From Orbaceae bacterium ESL0721 (GTDB lineage: Bacteria > Pseudomonadota > Gammaproteobacteria > Enterobacterales > Orbaceae), in the NCBI GenBank assembly GCA_029433365.1, contig JAQTHZ010000002.1, forward strand, positions 372,001-436,000: a stretch of DNA of 64,000 nt. Direction: 5' to 3'. A model generated the notes under the pieces. It made no database searches, was not told the origin of the DNA, and saw nothing but the letters and a program-made list of their open reading frames with translations. The translations under genes and the position numbers were made by a program. Of this stretch, positions 17,449 through 29,546 are shown in pieces; position 1 is the first letter of the stretch; every line of letters starts with the position of its first letter.

Positions 17449-19211
17449 TGAGGGCAGTTATCAATAATAAAATGAACAGAGTAAATAAAACCAATAAAAG
17501 CGGTGTTAAAAAACATTTTTTTGCTCCTATACGTTTTAAAATTGTCTATGGTTTTATTATTTTTTCAATTATCTGTTTATTAACCAAAATGGCGATCTTA
17601 CAAGTTATTAAGCCTGATCGACTTGTAGCTGAAGGTGATAAACGATCTATTCGTTACCAAGATATGGATGCACCACGCGCTATGATAACCGATCGAAATG
17701 GTCGGGCTTTAGCAGTAAGCGTACCTATGTATGATGTATGGGCTGATCCTAAAATTGTTGTAGAAAAAGGTGGTGTAGATAGTCATGATCTTCGTTGGCA
17801 AGGTTTAGCAAATACATTGAATATGCCAATGGCGGTACTAACAAAAAAATTAAGTAATGATTCGATGCGTTTTGTCTATCTAGCTAAGCAGGTAACTCCT
17901 ACTGTATCGGATTATTTAAAAAAACTGAAATTACCAGGAATCTCGTTTGCGAGAACTTCAAAACGTTACTATCCTGCTGCTGAAAATATCGCCCAGTTGA
18001 TTGGATTGACTGATATTGATGATAATGGCAACGAACGCGGTTCTGAAGGAGTTGAAAAAAGATTTAATAAGTGGTTAACGGGTGAAGCAGGGCAGCGAGT
18101 AGTAAGGCGTGATCGTCTTGGCCGCGTTGTTGAGGAGTTAGAGCATACTGAAAGCGCCACAGCCGAAGATTTAATATTAAGTATTGATGAACGATTGCAA
18201 TCATTAGTCTATCGAGAATTGAGTCAAGCGGTAGATTTTAATAAAGCGGATAGTGGAACAGCTGTATTAATCGATGTTAATACAGGTGAGATTCTCGCAA
18301 TGGCGACAAGTCCATCTTACAACCCTAATAACCGTTCAAGCTTAGACTATAATTTACTGCGAAATCGTGCTGTAACCGACTCGTTTGAACCCGGTTCAAC
18401 GGTAAAACCGCTAATAGTTATGGCAGCATTAGAGAAGAGAGTCGCTGATCTAAATACCATTATCGATACTCGCCCTTTTTTCGTGAATCGTTATGAAGTT
18501 AAAGATGTCTCTTATCATAAGTCACTTGATTTAGCAGGAATTTTAGAAAAATCGAGTAATGTTGGGGTAAGTAAATTGGCATTACAGATGGAGGCGAGTG
18601 ATGTAGTCCAATTTTATAGCCGGTTTGGGCTAGGTCAACCAACAGGTCTTGGTTTGGGCGGCGAAGTGAGTGGATCCATAGCGGCAGATCGAACCAGACG
18701 CTGGGCAGATATCGAACGTGCCACGTTTGCTTTTGGTTATGGTTTAAATGTAACACCACTACAACTAGCAAGAGCGTATGCGACAATTGGAAGTTATGGA
18801 ATCTATCGTCCTGTTACGATTTTAAAAGTGACTGAATCGGTTAAAGGTGAACGGGTTGTTTCAGAAAAAATTGCAAAAACGGTTGTACAACTAATGGAAG
18901 CAGTGGCTGTATCAGGCGGTGGTACCAAAGCTTCTGTTCCTGGTTATAGTGTAGGCGTTAAAACAGGTACGGCAAAAAAATTAGGCGCTGGTGGCAAATA
19001 TGTTAATCAATATTTAGCTTATACCTCAGGTATTGCACCGGCAACAGCACCAAAATATTCATTAGTTGTTGTCATTGATAACCCTAAAGCAGGACAATAT
19101 TATGGTGGATCTGTCTCGGCGCCTGTTTTTAGTCGTATTATGGGCGGAGTATTAAGGACAACTAATGTGCAACCTGACCGCCAAATTGACGGTCAAATGG
19201 TTATTTATTAA
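17445..19211 (+). CDS. ftsI: Septal peptidoglycan transpeptidase FtsI (PBP3)
   Basis: Cross-links septal peptidoglycan together with FtsW. The 588-residue product has a short cytoplasmic segment, one transmembrane helix (about 31-50), a pedestal domain and the transpeptidase domain. The active-site motifs are all present: STVK with Ser318, SSN at 370-372 and KTGT from Lys506. The ftsL stop overlaps the start (ATGATGA), so two adjacent ATG codons are possible starts. It is a known substrate of C-terminal processing by Prc, which is also encoded here. Confidence 0.96.
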   Translation: MMRAVINNKMNRVNKTNKSGVKKHFFAPIRFKIVYGFIIFSIICLLTKMAILQVIKPDRLVAEGDKRSIRYQDMDAPRAMITDRNGRALAVSVPMYDVWADPKIVVEKGGVDSHDLRWQGLANTLNMPMAVLTKKLSNDSMRFVYLAKQVTPTVSDYLKKLKLPGISFARTSKRYYPAAENIAQLIGLTDIDDNGNERGSEGVEKRFNKWLTGEAGQRVVRRDRLGRVVEELEHTESATAEDLILSIDERLQSLVYRELSQAVDFNKADSGTAVLIDVNTGEILAMATSPSYNPNNRSSLDYNLLRNRAVTDSFEPGSTVKPLIVMAALEKRVADLNTIIDTRPFFVNRYEVKDVSYHKSLDLAGILEKSSNVGVSKLALQMEASDVVQFYSRFGLGQPTGLGLGGEVSGSIAADRTRRWADIERATFAFGYGLNVTPLQLARAYATIGSYGIYRPVTILKVTESVKGERVVSEKIAKTVVQLMEAVAVSGGGTKASVPGYSVGVKTGTAKKLGAGGKYVNQYLAYTSGIAPATAPKYSLVVVIDNPKAGQYYGGSVSAPVFSRIMGGVLRTTNVQPDRQIDGQMVIY

Positions 19212-19223
19212 TAGGTTTTCGTG

Positions 19224-20798
19224 ATGACAATATCTACATTTAACAAATTATTAAACATTTTGGGCGGACGCTCTGCTGAAAAGGATTTTGCTTTAAAACA
19301 TTTAAGAATTGATAGCCGTGAAGTGCAAAAAGGGGATCTATTTATCGCGATTAAAGGAAGAGAACAAGATGGGCAAACCTTTATCCCTAAAGCATTGGCA
19401 TCAGGTGCAGCTGCAATCTTAATTGAAACAGATAACGAATCTGATGATCTAAAAATTGATTATCTTGAATCTGTTAACGAAACTGCAAATGATGATAAAA
19501 AGTCCATCCCTTTAATTCATGTTTTTAATCTATCTAAACGGCTATCATCAATTGCCAATAAATATTATGGCTCACCATCAAAAAAACTTTCAGTTGTTGG
19601 TGTAACAGGAACAAATGGCAAAACAACCGTAACACAATTAATTGCGCAATTAGGTCAACTATTGAACCAAAAAAGTGCTGTTTTAGGGACAATTGGTAAT
19701 GGTATCTATGATCAGTTAAAACCCTCAATTAATACGACATCCTCAGCTGTTGATATTCAAGATATGTTGGCTGATTTTGTTGACAAGAGTGTTAAAATAG
19801 CCGCACTTGAGATCTCATCTCACGGCTTAGTAATGAATCGAGTAGCTGATTTAAGTTGTAGCGTCACAGTTTTTACCAATCTTAGTCGTGATCATCTCGA
19901 TTTTCATAAAACGATGAGTAATTATGCTAAAGCAAAGTGGTCACTCTTTAGCCCAGATATCAAAGAGAGATTAGTTGCTAACTCAGGCATATCTATTCTC
20001 AATTATGATGATAATTATGGTAAACGTTGGCAGCAAAAGTTAACTCAAGCAGTAGTTGTATCAAGCCAACCCAATAAGTTAGCTAAGTTGAAAACATTAG
20101 GTGTCCGCTATATTGGTGTGGTAATGATTAATTATCATAGTAAAGGTGCTGAGATACATATTGAATCAAGTTGGGGCAGTGGGACGATCTTTAGCCATCT
20201 ATTAGGCGAATTTAATGTCTCTAATTTATTACTTGCTATCGCAACAATGTTAGTTATGGATTTTCCATTTTTTGCCGTTATCAATATGGCAGCTTATTTG
20301 AAACCAATTTGTGGGCGTATGGAGCTAATCCATGCACAAAACCGACCTATTGTCATTGTTGATTATGCCCATACACCTGATGCATTACAGAAAGCATTAC
20401 AAGCAAGTCGTATGCACTGTAAAGGGGATCTTTGGGTTATTTTTGGTTGTGGTGGTGATCGTGATAGCGGCAAAAGAGCGTTAATGGGGCAAGTTGCCGA
20501 GAGATACGCAGATAAAGTGATTCTAACTAATGATAACCCAAGAACTGAAAATGAGATGGCTATTTTAGATGATATTAAAAAAGGTCTATCAGACAATTCA
20601 GACAATCTGCAAAAAGTGCAAGTTATTCCTGATAGAGCAAAAGCGATTGAAGCAGCATTAAAGCAGGCTAGAGAAGATGATCTCATTTTAATTGCCGGTA
20701 AAGGACATGAAGATTACCAAATTATTGGTAAGACAAAATATCACTACTCAGATCAAGAGACGGTTAAAAAGTTGTTAGAGGAAGAGACTAAATCATGA
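19224..20798 (+). CDS. murE: UDP-MurNAc-tripeptide synthetase MurE (meso-diaminopimelate adding)
   Basis: Adds meso-diaminopimelate to UDP-MurNAc-L-Ala-D-Glu. The 524-residue product has the ATP loop TGTNGKTT (about 128-135) and the DNPR motif (about 437-440) that selects diaminopimelate over lysine. It is about 30 residues longer than the E. coli enzyme, largely from an acidic insertion around residues 70-98 of the N-terminal domain. An in-frame GTG directly before the ATG (19221) could also be used. It overlaps murF by four bases. Confidence 0.95.
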   Translation: MTISTFNKLLNILGGRSAEKDFALKHLRIDSREVQKGDLFIAIKGREQDGQTFIPKALASGAAAILIETDNESDDLKIDYLESVNETANDDKKSIPLIHVFNLSKRLSSIANKYYGSPSKKLSVVGVTGTNGKTTVTQLIAQLGQLLNQKSAVLGTIGNGIYDQLKPSINTTSSAVDIQDMLADFVDKSVKIAALEISSHGLVMNRVADLSCSVTVFTNLSRDHLDFHKTMSNYAKAKWSLFSPDIKERLVANSGISILNYDDNYGKRWQQKLTQAVVVSSQPNKLAKLKTLGVRYIGVVMINYHSKGAEIHIESSWGSGTIFSHLLGEFNVSNLLLAIATMLVMDFPFFAVINMAAYLKPICGRMELIHAQNRPIVIVDYAHTPDALQKALQASRMHCKGDLWVIFGCGGDRDSGKRALMGQVAERYADKVILTNDNPRTENEMAILDDIKKGLSDNSDNLQKVQVIPDRAKAIEAALKQAREDDLILIAGKGHEDYQIIGKTKYHYSDQETVKKLLEEETKS

Positions 20799-22225
20799 TT
20801 TCACTTCAACTAAAACAGATAGCACAAATTACGCAAGGTCAACTAGCTCATATAGAAGATGAGGAGATTACGGTTGATGATATCGCTATCGATTCACGTA
20901 AAATTACTCAAAAATCCCTCTTTATTGCGTTAAATGGCGAAAATTTTGATGGGCATACCTTTGTACCACAAGCTATTAAAGCAGGTGCTATTGCTGTAGT
21001 TGTTGAGCATAAGATTGCAGAACAGGATGAATCTTTTTTAAAAAATAAGATTCCGCAAATTATTGTTGCAGATAGCCGTCAGGCATTGGGGAAAATTGCT
21101 GCTTATGTTCGGTCAAAAGTGGCGGCAAAAGTTGTTGCTTTAACTGGTTCGTCAGGTAAAACGTCAGTTAAAGAGATGACGGCAGCTATTTTGCAAAATT
21201 GTGGGCAGACACTCTATACCCAAGGCAATTTTAATAATGATATTGGCGTACCTTTAACCCTTTTACGACTAACGCCAAGTGATCAATATGCTGTGATAGA
21301 GTTAGGTGCTAACCATATAGGTGAAATTGCTTATACTACTCAACTGGTTAAACCACAAACTGCATTAATTAATAATATTGCTCAAGCTCATATTGAAGGT
21401 TTTGGTTCGTTAGCGGGGGTGGCAACGGCAAAAGGTGAGATTTTTGAAGGTTTGAGTGAAAATGGTATTGCAATTATTAATTTAGACAGTTGTTCCGATA
21501 AATGGTTTACTCAGTTAGAACAACGGAATCAGCCTAAAAAAGTTTGGACATTTTCATTAACTAATCCAAAAGCTGATTTTTTTGCGACAGATATTATCTC
21601 TATTACTAATGATTACTCTAGGCAGTTGCATACTCGCTTCAACTTACATACACCTCAAGGTGAAACCGTTATCGAGATCCCATTAGTTGGTCAACATAAT
21701 GTTGCTAATGCAGTAGCCGCATCGGCCCTAGCCTACTCTGTCGGCGCCGGTTATAAAGAGATTAAATTAGGATTAGAACAATTAAAGCCAGTAAAAGGAC
21801 GACTTTACCCTATAAGATTAAATAATAATCAGCTAATTTGGGATGACTCTTATAATGCCAATATGGGTTCAATGCGTGCAGCAATAGATGTTTTAGCAAC
21901 GCAACCTGGTTATAAAGTTTTAGTTGTTGGCGATATGGCAGAGTTAGGACCAGATTCAGAAAATTACCATAAGCAGATTGGTGATTACGCCAAACAGCTT
22001 AAGTTAGATTGTGTAATCAGTATTGGTCAATTGAGTGAATTGATCAGTTTGAATAGTGGAGTTGGACACCATTTTATCAATAAAGAGTCAGTGGTTGATT
22101 TTTTATTAACCCTTTTGCAACAATATGAGACGTTGACCCTTTTAGTAAAAGGGTCACGTAGTGCAAAAATGGAAGAGGTAATTGAACAGTTATTAAAGCG
22201 TTTAAAAGAGAGTAATATCAATTAA
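20795..22225 (+). CDS. murF: UDP-MurNAc-tripeptide-D-Ala-D-Ala ligase MurF
   Basis: Adds D-Ala-D-Ala (made by DdlB) to the tripeptide, completing the UDP-MurNAc-pentapeptide. The 476-residue product has the Mur ligase ATP loop TGSSGKTS (117-124), the central ligase block and the C-terminal domain (WDDSYNANMGSMRAAID). The start overlaps the murE stop (ATGA), implying coupled translation. mraY follows after 49 bases. Confidence 0.96.
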   Translation: MISLQLKQIAQITQGQLAHIEDEEITVDDIAIDSRKITQKSLFIALNGENFDGHTFVPQAIKAGAIAVVVEHKIAEQDESFLKNKIPQIIVADSRQALGKIAAYVRSKVAAKVVALTGSSGKTSVKEMTAAILQNCGQTLYTQGNFNNDIGVPLTLLRLTPSDQYAVIELGANHIGEIAYTTQLVKPQTALINNIAQAHIEGFGSLAGVATAKGEIFEGLSENGIAIINLDSCSDKWFTQLEQRNQPKKVWTFSLTNPKADFFATDIISITNDYSRQLHTRFNLHTPQGETVIEIPLVGQHNVANAVAASALAYSVGAGYKEIKLGLEQLKPVKGRLYPIRLNNNQLIWDDSYNANMGSMRAAIDVLATQPGYKVLVVGDMAELGPDSENYHKQIGDYAKQLKLDCVISIGQLSELISLNSGVGHHFINKESVVDFLLTLLQQYETLTLLVKGSRSAKMEEVIEQLLKRLKESNIN

Positions 22226-22274
22226 CTTTAACAAATAGATTAAACAGAAGAATTAAATTAGGAATAAACAGATT

Positions 22275-23357
22275 ATGTTGTTGTGGATGTCAGAATATTT
22301 AATTAACTACTTTACATTTTTTAATGTATTTTCTTACTTAACCGTTAGAGCTATATCAGCTCTATTAACCGCTCTTTTTATCTCGCTATTTGCGGGGCAA
22401 AAAGTGATTGATTGGCTACAAAAATTACAAATTGGTCAAGTGGTCAGAAATGATGGCCCCCAGTCGCATTTAAGTAAAAAAGGGACGCCAACAATGGGGG
22501 GGACTCTAATTTTAGCTTCTATCTCGTTGTCTGTTTTACTCTGGGCTGATCTCCGTAATCCTTATGTATGGGTTACGATGTTTGTTCTACTCGGTTATGG
22601 CGTTATTGGTTTTGTCGATGACTATTTAAAGGTGGTGCGTAAAAATAGTGCAGGTTTGATCGCCCGTTGGAAATATTTTTGGCAATCATTTATTGCATTG
22701 ATTGTTGCCTTTGGACTCTATATTTACGGTAAAGATAGCGCGATCACGGTACTGGTTATTCCATTTTTTAAAGATGTTATGCCGCAATTAGGTCTCTTTT
22801 TTATTCTGCTTACCTATTTTGTTGTGGTTGGTGCTGGCAATGCCGTTAATCTTACTGACGGCTTAGATGGACTGGCTATTATGCCAACTATATTTGTTGC
22901 TGCCGGTTTTGCCTTGGTCTCTTGGGCGACAGGTAATGTCAATTTTGCCGCCTATCTGCATATCCCCTATATCAAATTTAGTGGTGAATTGATGATTGTC
23001 TGTACGGCAATTATTGGTGCTGGGCTTGGCTTTTTATGGTTTAACACCTATCCAGCAATGGTATTTATGGGCGATATCGGTTCATTAGCATTAGGTGGTG
23101 TACTTGGGATTATCTCAGTTCTGTTAAGACAAGAGTTCCTATTACTTATCATGGGGGGAATCTTTGTTGCCGAAACATTATCGGTCATCTTACAAGTAGG
23201 ATCGTTTAAGTTACGTGGTAAACGTATTTTCCGTATGGCACCAATTCACCACCATTATGAGTTAAAAGGGTGGCCAGAGCCTCGTGTTATTGTCCGTTTT
23301 TGGATTATCTCAATAATGTTGGTCTTAATTGGTCTATTGACCTTAAAATTGCGTTAA
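22275..23357 (+). CDS. mraY: Phospho-MurNAc-pentapeptide translocase MraY
   Basis: Transfers phospho-MurNAc-pentapeptide to undecaprenyl phosphate, forming lipid I at the inner membrane. The 360-residue polytopic protein is equal in length to that of E. coli and very similar. Motifs include [23 protein letters not shown] (catalytic aspartates) and [27 protein letters not shown] precedes the start. Confidence 0.97.
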   Translation: MLLWMSEYLINYFTFFNVFSYLTVRAISALLTALFISLFAGQKVIDWLQKLQIGQVVRNDGPQSHLSKKGTPTMGGTLILASISLSVLLWADLRNPYVWVTMFVLLGYGVIGFVDDYLKVVRKNSAGLIARWKYFWQSFIALIVAFGLYIYGKDSAITVLVIPFFKDVMPQLGLFFILLTYFVVVGAGNAVNLTDGLDGLAIMPTIFVAAGFALVSWATGNVNFAAYLHIPYIKFSGELMIVCTAIIGAGLGFLWFNTYPAMVFMGDIGSLALGGVLGIISVLLRQEFLLLIMGGIFVAETLSVILQVGSFKLRGKRIFRMAPIHHHYELKGWPEPRVIVRFWIISIMLVLIGLLTLKLR

Positions 23358-23422
23358 ACCATAAAGATCCGTTACGTTAAATATTCAGGTGTTGTAACCA
23401 TGCGAACATTTAGGATTTAAAC

Positions 23423-24760
23423 ATGATCAGTTATCAAGGCAAAAATATTGTTATTGTGGGGCTCGGTATCACAGGGCTCTCGTGTGTTGACTATTTTTTA
23501 GACCAAAATATGATTCCTAAAGTTATTGATACTCGTAATAATCCAGCCGGTATTGAGCAACTTGATAAACGTGTGCCTTACCATTTAGGTGGATTAAATA
23601 GTGAATGGTTATGTGAAGCGGATCTTATTATAGCAAGCCCAGGTATCGCGCTATCAACGCCTGAATTACAACAAGCAGCCAAAAACGGGGTTGAAATTAT
23701 TGGTGATATTGAACTTTTTTGTCGTGAAGTTAATCAACAGCAAGGCAAAAAAATTGCCGCCATTACCGGATCGAATGGAAAAACCACCGTCACCACCTTG
23801 GTAGGTGAAATTGTTAAAGACGCAGGCATAAGTGTCGGTGTGGGCGGCAATATTGGTCAACCAGCTTTAACACTACTTAAGCAGCAACCAGATATTTATG
23901 TTCTTGAGTTATCCAGCTTTCAGTTAGAGGCAACCTGTAGTTTACAGGCAACTGTCGCCACTATTTTAAATATCTCTGAAGATCATATGAACCGTTATCC
24001 AGAAGGGTTACAACAATATATCGCTGCAAAACAGAGAATCTATCACAATGCAGAATATTGCTTGATCAATGAAGATGATAGACTGACTTATACCGATGAG
24101 AAGGCTAAAATCATCTCATTTGGTCTCCAAAATGGCGATTATCATCTTAGTGATGACAATCAATATCTTATGGCAGGTAATGACAAACTATTAGCAACCG
24201 ATCAGTTGCATTTGATCGGCACGCACAACTATTTAAATGCATTAGCAGCGTTAGCGATTGCCGATAAATTAGGTATTAATCGAACCTCTAGCCTAAAAAC
24301 AGTTACTGATTTTCAGGGATTATCACACCGTTTTGAACTGGTATTAGAAAAAGATGGAGTGAAATGGATAAATGACTCAAAAGCAACCAATGTCGGAAGT
24401 ACCGAAGCTGCCTTAAATAGTGTAGCTTGCCAAGGTAAACTATATCTACTACTAGGTGGTGATGGTAAAGCTGCTGATTTTTCGCCTTTAATTCCCTATT
24501 TACAGAATCGATCGGTTGAACTGTTCTGTTTTGGTCGTGATCGCTCACTTTTAGCTAAACTTAAGCCAGAAGTTACAACAATAACGGAGACGATGGTAGA
24601 AGCGATGGAGATTATTGCAACCAAAGTTAAAGCTGGTGATGTGGTACTGCTTTCACCCGCCTGTGCAAGTTTAGATCAGTATAAAAATTATGTTGAACGA
24701 GGACTATTTTTTACAGAGTTGGCAAAAAAATTAACTTCTGAAACTAGGTTGAAATCTTAA
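23423..24760 (+). CDS. murD: UDP-MurNAc-L-alanine-D-glutamate ligase MurD
   Basis: Adds D-glutamate to UDP-MurNAc-L-Ala in the cytoplasm. The 445-residue product shows an N-terminal nucleotide-binding fold ([12 protein letters not shown]), the ATP loop TGSNGKTT (115-122), the central histidine block (LSHRFE) and the C-terminal [19 protein letters not shown]. It ends two bases before ftsW starts. Confidence 0.96.
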   Translation: MISYQGKNIVIVGLGITGLSCVDYFLDQNMIPKVIDTRNNPAGIEQLDKRVPYHLGGLNSEWLCEADLIIASPGIALSTPELQQAAKNGVEIIGDIELFCREVNQQQGKKIAAITGSNGKTTVTTLVGEIVKDAGISVGVGGNIGQPALTLLKQQPDIYVLELSSFQLEATCSLQATVATILNISEDHMNRYPEGLQQYIAAKQRIYHNAEYCLINEDDRLTYTDEKAKIISFGLQNGDYHLSDDNQYLMAGNDKLLATDQLHLIGTHNYLNALAALAIADKLGINRTSSLKTVTDFQGLSHRFELVLEKDGVKWINDSKATNVGSTEAALNSVACQGKLYLLLGGDGKAADFSPLIPYLQNRSVELFCFGRDRSLLAKLKPEVTTITETMVEAMEIIATKVKAGDVVLLSPACASLDQYKNYVERGLFFTELAKKLTSETRLKS

Positions 24761-24762
24761 CG

Positions 24763-25914
24763 ATGAAACTCTTTTATATCAATAAACAGGTAAATCCTCA
24801 AATTCCTTTTGATAATCAACTGTTATGGACGGTTATCGGTTTAATGATATTTGGCGTTATTATGGTGACATCAGCCTCTATGTCTCTTAGTGAAAGTCAC
24901 CCATTTTACTATACGCAAAGAGAGTTAATTCAGTTAGGTTTATCACTATTTTTAATGTTGATAACGCTCTATGTACCAGTCAAATATTGGCAGCAGTGTA
25001 GTTCTATCTTACTAATTTCTGCAATTATTATGTTAGCTGTAGTGCTGCTTATTGGTTCATCAATTAATGGTGCGTCACGTTGGATTCCTTTAGGCGTATT
25101 TAACTTTCAACCTGCGGAACTTGCTAAATTGGCACTGTTTACATTTTTAGCCAGCTATTTAGTTAGAAAGTCGGATGAGGTTCAAAATGGATTTTGGGGA
25201 TTTTTTAAACCAATGGCGATTATGGCTATTCTCTCTATTTTACTACTTCTACAACCTGATTTAGGTACGGTAATAGTTCTATTTATTGTTACAATAGGCA
25301 TCCTTTTTATTGCTGGTGCAAGAATGTGGCAATTTATTGCTATTCTTTTAGTAGGGGTAACTGTAGTCACGAGTTTAATCCTATTTGAATCTTACCGCTT
25401 AACACGGTTATTAACATTTTTAGATCCTTGGAAAGATCCAACCGGATCAGGGTATCAGTTAACAACTTCATTAATGGCAATTGGTAATGGTGGTTTGTTT
25501 GGTCAAGGTTTGGGTAACTCAGTGCGCAAATTGGGTTATTTACCTGAATCCCATACTGACTTTATTTTTGCAATTATCTCTGAAGAGTTAGGATTTGTAG
25601 GTGTTACTGCTGTTTTATTCCTTCTCTTTTTCCTGACTTTTAAAGCGTTAGCGATTGGATATCGTGCACTGAATCTTGGTATGCAATTCGCTGGTTATTT
25701 AGCCTGTGAAATTGGTATCTGGTTCGGTTTTCAAACTTTTGTAAATGTCGGTGTTACCTCTGGAATGTTACCAACCAAAGGGTTAACTTTACCTTTTATC
25801 AGTTATGGTGGATCAAGTTTAATCGTAATGAGTGTTGCCGTTGCAATATTATTACGAACTGATTATGAATTTAGACAAGAACAGGCACAAGCAAGAATTA
25901 GGTCTATAAGATGA
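24763..25914 (+). CDS. ftsW: Septal peptidoglycan polymerase FtsW
   Basis: A SEDS-family glycosyltransferase that polymerises lipid II at the septum with FtsI. The 383-residue product has about ten transmembrane segments. Conserved loops are [38 protein letters not shown] and the end block [14 protein letters not shown]. The four-base overlap with murG (ATGA) suggests coupled translation. Confidence 0.95.
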   Translation: MKLFYINKQVNPQIPFDNQLLWTVIGLMIFGVIMVTSASMSLSESHPFYYTQRELIQLGLSLFLMLITLYVPVKYWQQCSSILLISAIIMLAVVLLIGSSINGASRWIPLGVFNFQPAELAKLALFTFLASYLVRKSDEVQNGFWGFFKPMAIMAILSILLLLQPDLGTVIVLFIVTIGILFIAGARMWQFIAILLVGVTVVTSLILFESYRLTRLLTFLDPWKDPTGSGYQLTTSLMAIGNGGLFGQGLGNSVRKLGYLPESHTDFIFAIISEELGFVGVTAVLFLLFFLTFKALAIGYRALNLGMQFAGYLACEIGIWFGFQTFVNVGVTSGMLPTKGLTLPFISYGGSSLIVMSVAVAILLRTDYEFRQEQAQARIRSIR

Positions 25915-26993
25915 CAAAAAAATTATTAGTTATGGCTGGCGGTACTGGCGGACATGTTTTCCCTGGGGTGGCAGTTGCCCACTATTTAATGAAACAGGGT
26001 TGGCAAGTGAGATGGTTAGGGACTGCCGATAGAATGGAAGCGCAATTAGTCCCAAACAGTGGAATTGATATCGATTTTATTGAGATATCTGGATTACGAG
26101 GTAAAGGGGTAAAAGCGTTATTAAAAGCCCCTTTTCGAATTTTTAAAGCTGTTTTACAAGCACGAAAAATTTTAAAAAAATATCAGCCTGATGTGGTATT
26201 GGGCATGGGTGGTTATGTATCTGGTCCGGGTGGTATCGCAGCTAAATCTCTTGGTATTCCAATTGTTTTACACGAGCAAAATGGTGTTGCTGGTCTAACC
26301 AATAAATGGTTAGCTAAAATCGCAACGGCTGTATTACAAGCGTTCCCAACAGCATTCCCGAATGCTGATGTTGTAGGTAATCCTGTACGTGAAGATCTGT
26401 TAAATTTAGCTCACCCTAAAACACGTTTTAATGATCATAAAGGACCTTTACGTATTCTTGTAATGGGCGGCAGCCAAGGCGCTAAAGTGTTAAATGATGT
26501 GGTACCACAACTGTTTAAAAAATTAGGCAATAACTCATCATTAGCGGGCGACCAAAAATATGCAGTAATTTGGCATCAAACCGGTAAAAATATGTTAAAT
26601 AGTGTCCTTGATGCTTATAAAGAGTGTGATATGACGGGTAGTCAGGTGACAGAATTTATTACAGATGTGGCAGCAGCTTATGAATGGGCAGATATTGTTA
26701 TCTGTCGTAGTGGTGCATTGACGGTGAGTGAGATAGAGGTAGTTGGCATTGGCGCAATTTTTGTCCCTTTTATGCATAAAGATCGTCAGCAATATTGGAA
26801 TGCGAAATCGTTAGCGGATATTGGCGCGGCAAAAATTATTGAACAGCCACAATTTAATGTTGATAGTTTATATGCGTTTTTCTCTACATTAGATAGAGAA
26901 ACATTAACTAAAATGGCAGAAAAAGCCAAAAGTTTATCCATTGAAAACGCGACTGAAAGGGTAGCCGAAAGACTAAATAAAATGATAAGATAA
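25911..26993 (+). CDS. murG: Lipid II synthase MurG (GlcNAc transferase)
   Basis: Adds GlcNAc to lipid I to make lipid II on the inner face of the membrane. The 360-residue product has the N-terminal GGTGGH loop (10-15), [19 protein letters not shown], a second glycine-rich loop (GGSQGAK) and the donor-site block [13 protein letters not shown]. Length is normal. A 153-base gap follows before murC, the longest inside the cluster from rsmH to ddlB. Confidence 0.97.
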   Translation: MTKKLLVMAGGTGGHVFPGVAVAHYLMKQGWQVRWLGTADRMEAQLVPNSGIDIDFIEISGLRGKGVKALLKAPFRIFKAVLQARKILKKYQPDVVLGMGGYVSGPGGIAAKSLGIPIVLHEQNGVAGLTNKWLAKIATAVLQAFPTAFPNADVVGNPVREDLLNLAHPKTRFNDHKGPLRILVMGGSQGAKVLNDVVPQLFKKLGNNSSLAGDQKYAVIWHQTGKNMLNSVLDAYKECDMTGSQVTEFITDVAAAYEWADIVICRSGALTVSEIEVVGIGAIFVPFMHKDRQQYWNAKSLADIGAAKIIEQPQFNVDSLYAFFSTLDRETLTKMAEKAKSLSIENATERVAERLNKMIR

Positions 26994-27012
26994 TTCACTT
27001 TTACCTATAGTA

Positions 27013-27025
27013 ATGTTTTAGGGTT
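27013..27025 (+). repeat. Intergenic 13-base word ATGTTTTAGGGTT, copy 2
   Basis: Exact copy 20 bases after the murG stop, in the murG-murC gap. Confidence 0.8.
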
Positions 27026-27146
27026 AACGCCTATTTAGGCAAACATATTGCGCTAAAATCATCATGAATTTTAAAAACAATATTATGAATTGTTCATAAT
27101 TATGGTAATCACAGCATATATAATTGAGTAATTGGGAGTTATAAAC

Positions 27147-28610
27147 TTGAGTGTAAAGAATTTAGCTGAACTTAGAGCCATTATTCCTGAAATGAAACGT
27201 GTAAAGCATATCCATTTTGTGGGTATCGGCGGTGCAGGAATGGGTGGCATTGCTGAAGTTCTTGCTAATGAAGGTTATATAATAAGTGGGTCAGATATTG
27301 CAGAGAATGCAGTAACTGATCAATTAGCTAAATTGGGCGCAAAAATCACGATTGGTCATGCAGCCGAAAATATTATTGATGCAAGTGTTGTAGTGATTTC
27401 GTCAGCAATTTCACAAGATAATATTGAAGTTATTGCGGCGCGAGAAGCGAGAATTCCAGTTATTCAACGTGCTGAGATGTTGGCAGAGTTGATGCGTTTT
27501 CGTTACGGTATAGCAATTGCTGGTACTCATGGCAAAACCACTACTACTGCAATGGTCGCTGCAATTTATGCTGAAGCAAAGTTAGATCCCACTTTTGTCA
27601 ATGGTGGATTAGTTAAAGCCGCTGGAAGGCATGCACAGTTAGGTAGTAGCCGCTATTTTATTGCCGAAGCAGATGAAAGTGATGCCTCATTTTTACATTT
27701 ACAACCTATGGTCTCTATTGTTACAAATATTGAAGCTGACCATATGGATACCTACCAAGGCAATATTGAAAATTTAAAACAAACTTTTATAACATTCCTA
27801 CGAAATTTACCATTTTACGGGTTGGCTATCATCTGTTATGACGATCCAATTAACCGTGAATTACTTCCTGTTGTTGGTCGAAAAATTATCACCTATGGTT
27901 TTAATGAAGAAGCCGATGTAGTGATCAAAAATTATCGTCAAGAGAGAGGTGTAAGTTATTATACCGTATGCCGTAAAGGTTATGCTGATTTAGATATTGA
28001 ACTTAATGCACCAGGTCAACATAACGCACTAAATTCGACAGCTGCAATTATTGCCGCTACAGAAGATGGTATTGATGATGAATCGATCATAAATGCACTT
28101 ACGAAATTTGCTGGTACAGGTAGACGTTTTGACCTGTTAGGCGTCTTTCCATGTGCAGAAGGTGGAGATATTATGCTGGTTGATGATTATGGCCATCATC
28201 CAAGTGAAGTAAATGCGACAATACAAGCTGCTCGAAATGGTTGGTCAGAGCGTCGCTTAGTTATGATTTTTCAACCGCACCGATATACCCGAACTCGCGA
28301 TCTTTTTGATGATTTTGCTAATGTATTATCACAAGTTGATGTTTTAATTATGCTTGATGTCTATCCGGCAGGTGAAAAACCGATTGCAGGTGCAGATAGC
28401 CGAGCACTTTGTCGCTCAATTCGTAATCGTGGAAAAGTGGATCCTATCTATATCGCAAATGTAGAAAATCTACCAGAGGTTGTCTCTAAGTTAATTCAAA
28501 ATGGTGATCTACTTTTAACACAAGGTGCCGGAAGTGTTGGTCGAATTGCACGGCAATTGGCTGATTCGCAACTTCTTCTATCAAAAAAGAGTCTATTAGG
28601 AGATAAATAA
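27147..28610 (+). CDS. murC: UDP-MurNAc-L-alanine ligase MurC
   Basis: First Mur ligase; adds L-alanine to UDP-MurNAc. The 487-residue product has GIGGAGMGG (26-34), the ATP loop GTHGKTTT (126-133), [10 protein letters not shown] and VDDYGHHP. I chose the TTG at 27147, eight bases after GGGAG, because it matches the family start (an N-terminal [13 protein letters not shown] block begins just after). A TTG at 27132 would add five residues and overlap the ribosome binding site. The final A of its stop codon is the first base of ddlB. Confidence 0.94.
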   Translation: MSVKNLAELRAIIPEMKRVKHIHFVGIGGAGMGGIAEVLANEGYIISGSDIAENAVTDQLAKLGAKITIGHAAENIIDASVVVISSAISQDNIEVIAAREARIPVIQRAEMLAELMRFRYGIAIAGTHGKTTTTAMVAAIYAEAKLDPTFVNGGLVKAAGRHAQLGSSRYFIAEADESDASFLHLQPMVSIVTNIEADHMDTYQGNIENLKQTFITFLRNLPFYGLAIICYDDPINRELLPVVGRKIITYGFNEEADVVIKNYRQERGVSYYTVCRKGYADLDIELNAPGQHNALNSTAAIIAATEDGIDDESIINALTKFAGTGRRFDLLGVFPCAEGGDIMLVDDYGHHPSEVNATIQAARNGWSERRLVMIFQPHRYTRTRDLFDDFANVLSQVDVLIMLDVYPAGEKPIAGADSRALCRSIRNRGKVDPIYIANVENLPEVVSKLIQNGDLLLTQGAGSVGRIARQLADSQLLLSKKSLLGDK

Positions 28611-29518
28611 TGGCTGACAAAGTTGCTGTGCTGTTTGGTGGTACTTCTGCTGAACGTGAAGTTTCATTAAAATCAGGCAATGCTGTTTTGACTGCACTGC
28701 TAGCAAGCGGTGTTGATGCTTATCCAATTGATACGAAAACTTATCCAATTACTCAATTAAAGCAAGACGGTTTTACTAAAGCCTTTGTGATACTACATGG
28801 ACGTGGTGGTGAAGATGGAGTTACTCAAGCAATTTTGACTTATCAAAATATCCCATATACCGGTAGTGATGTCCTCTCTTCTGCATTAACGATGGATAAA
28901 TTGAAAACAAAATTGGTTTGGCAAGCTTTAGGGTTACCTGTTGCTAATTATGTTATGGTTGAAAAGTCAAAACGAATTGATACGAAAGCAGTTATTAAAA
29001 AGTTGGGCTTACCGCTATTTATTAAACCTAGCCATGAGGGCTCTAGTGTTGGAATGAGTCGAGTTGATGAAGAGTCAAAATTAGAAGATGCAGTTAAATT
29101 GGCATTTCAATATGATGATTCAGTTATGATTGAATCATATTTATCTGGGCCAGAATTTACCATTGCTATTGTTGGCGATGAGGTGTTATCACCAATTTAT
29201 ATAAAACCAGCAAGTCAATTTTATGATTATGATGCTAAATATAACTCTTCAAAAACTGAATATTTCTGTCCTAGTGGACTCTCAGAGGAGAGAGAAGAAC
29301 AGATTAAGGCATTAGCATATAAAGCATATAAAGCTGTAGGGTGTCGCGGTTGGGGGCGTGTAGATGTTATGTTTGATGAACAACAGAATCCTTATTTGCT
29401 AGAAGTAAATACTGCTCCAGGAATGACAGATCATAGTTTAGTTCCAATGGCTGCTAAACAGAAAGGGTGGTCATTTAATGAGCTTGTCTGTCAAATTTTG
29501 AATTTAGCAACGGTGTAA
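28610..29518 (+). CDS. ddlB: D-alanine-D-alanine ligase
   Basis: Makes the D-Ala-D-Ala dipeptide used by MurF. The 302-residue ATP-grasp enzyme shows VLFGGTSAEREVSL, the phosphate loop region HEGSSVGMS, YDYDAKY and the metal-binding end LLEVNTAPGMTDHSL. AGGAG precedes the start. The start shares one base with the murC stop (TAATG). Confidence 0.96.
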   Translation: MADKVAVLFGGTSAEREVSLKSGNAVLTALLASGVDAYPIDTKTYPITQLKQDGFTKAFVILHGRGGEDGVTQAILTYQNIPYTGSDVLSSALTMDKLKTKLVWQALGLPVANYVMVEKSKRIDTKAVIKKLGLPLFIKPSHEGSSVGMSRVDEESKLEDAVKLAFQYDDSVMIESYLSGPEFTIAIVGDEVLSPIYIKPASQFYDYDAKYNSSKTEYFCPSGLSEEREEQIKALAYKAYKAVGCRGWGRVDVMFDEQQNPYLLEVNTAPGMTDHSLVPMAAKQKGWSFNELVCQILNLATV

Positions 29519-29546
29519 CAAATTTGTTTTAAGAGCAGAAACTTTT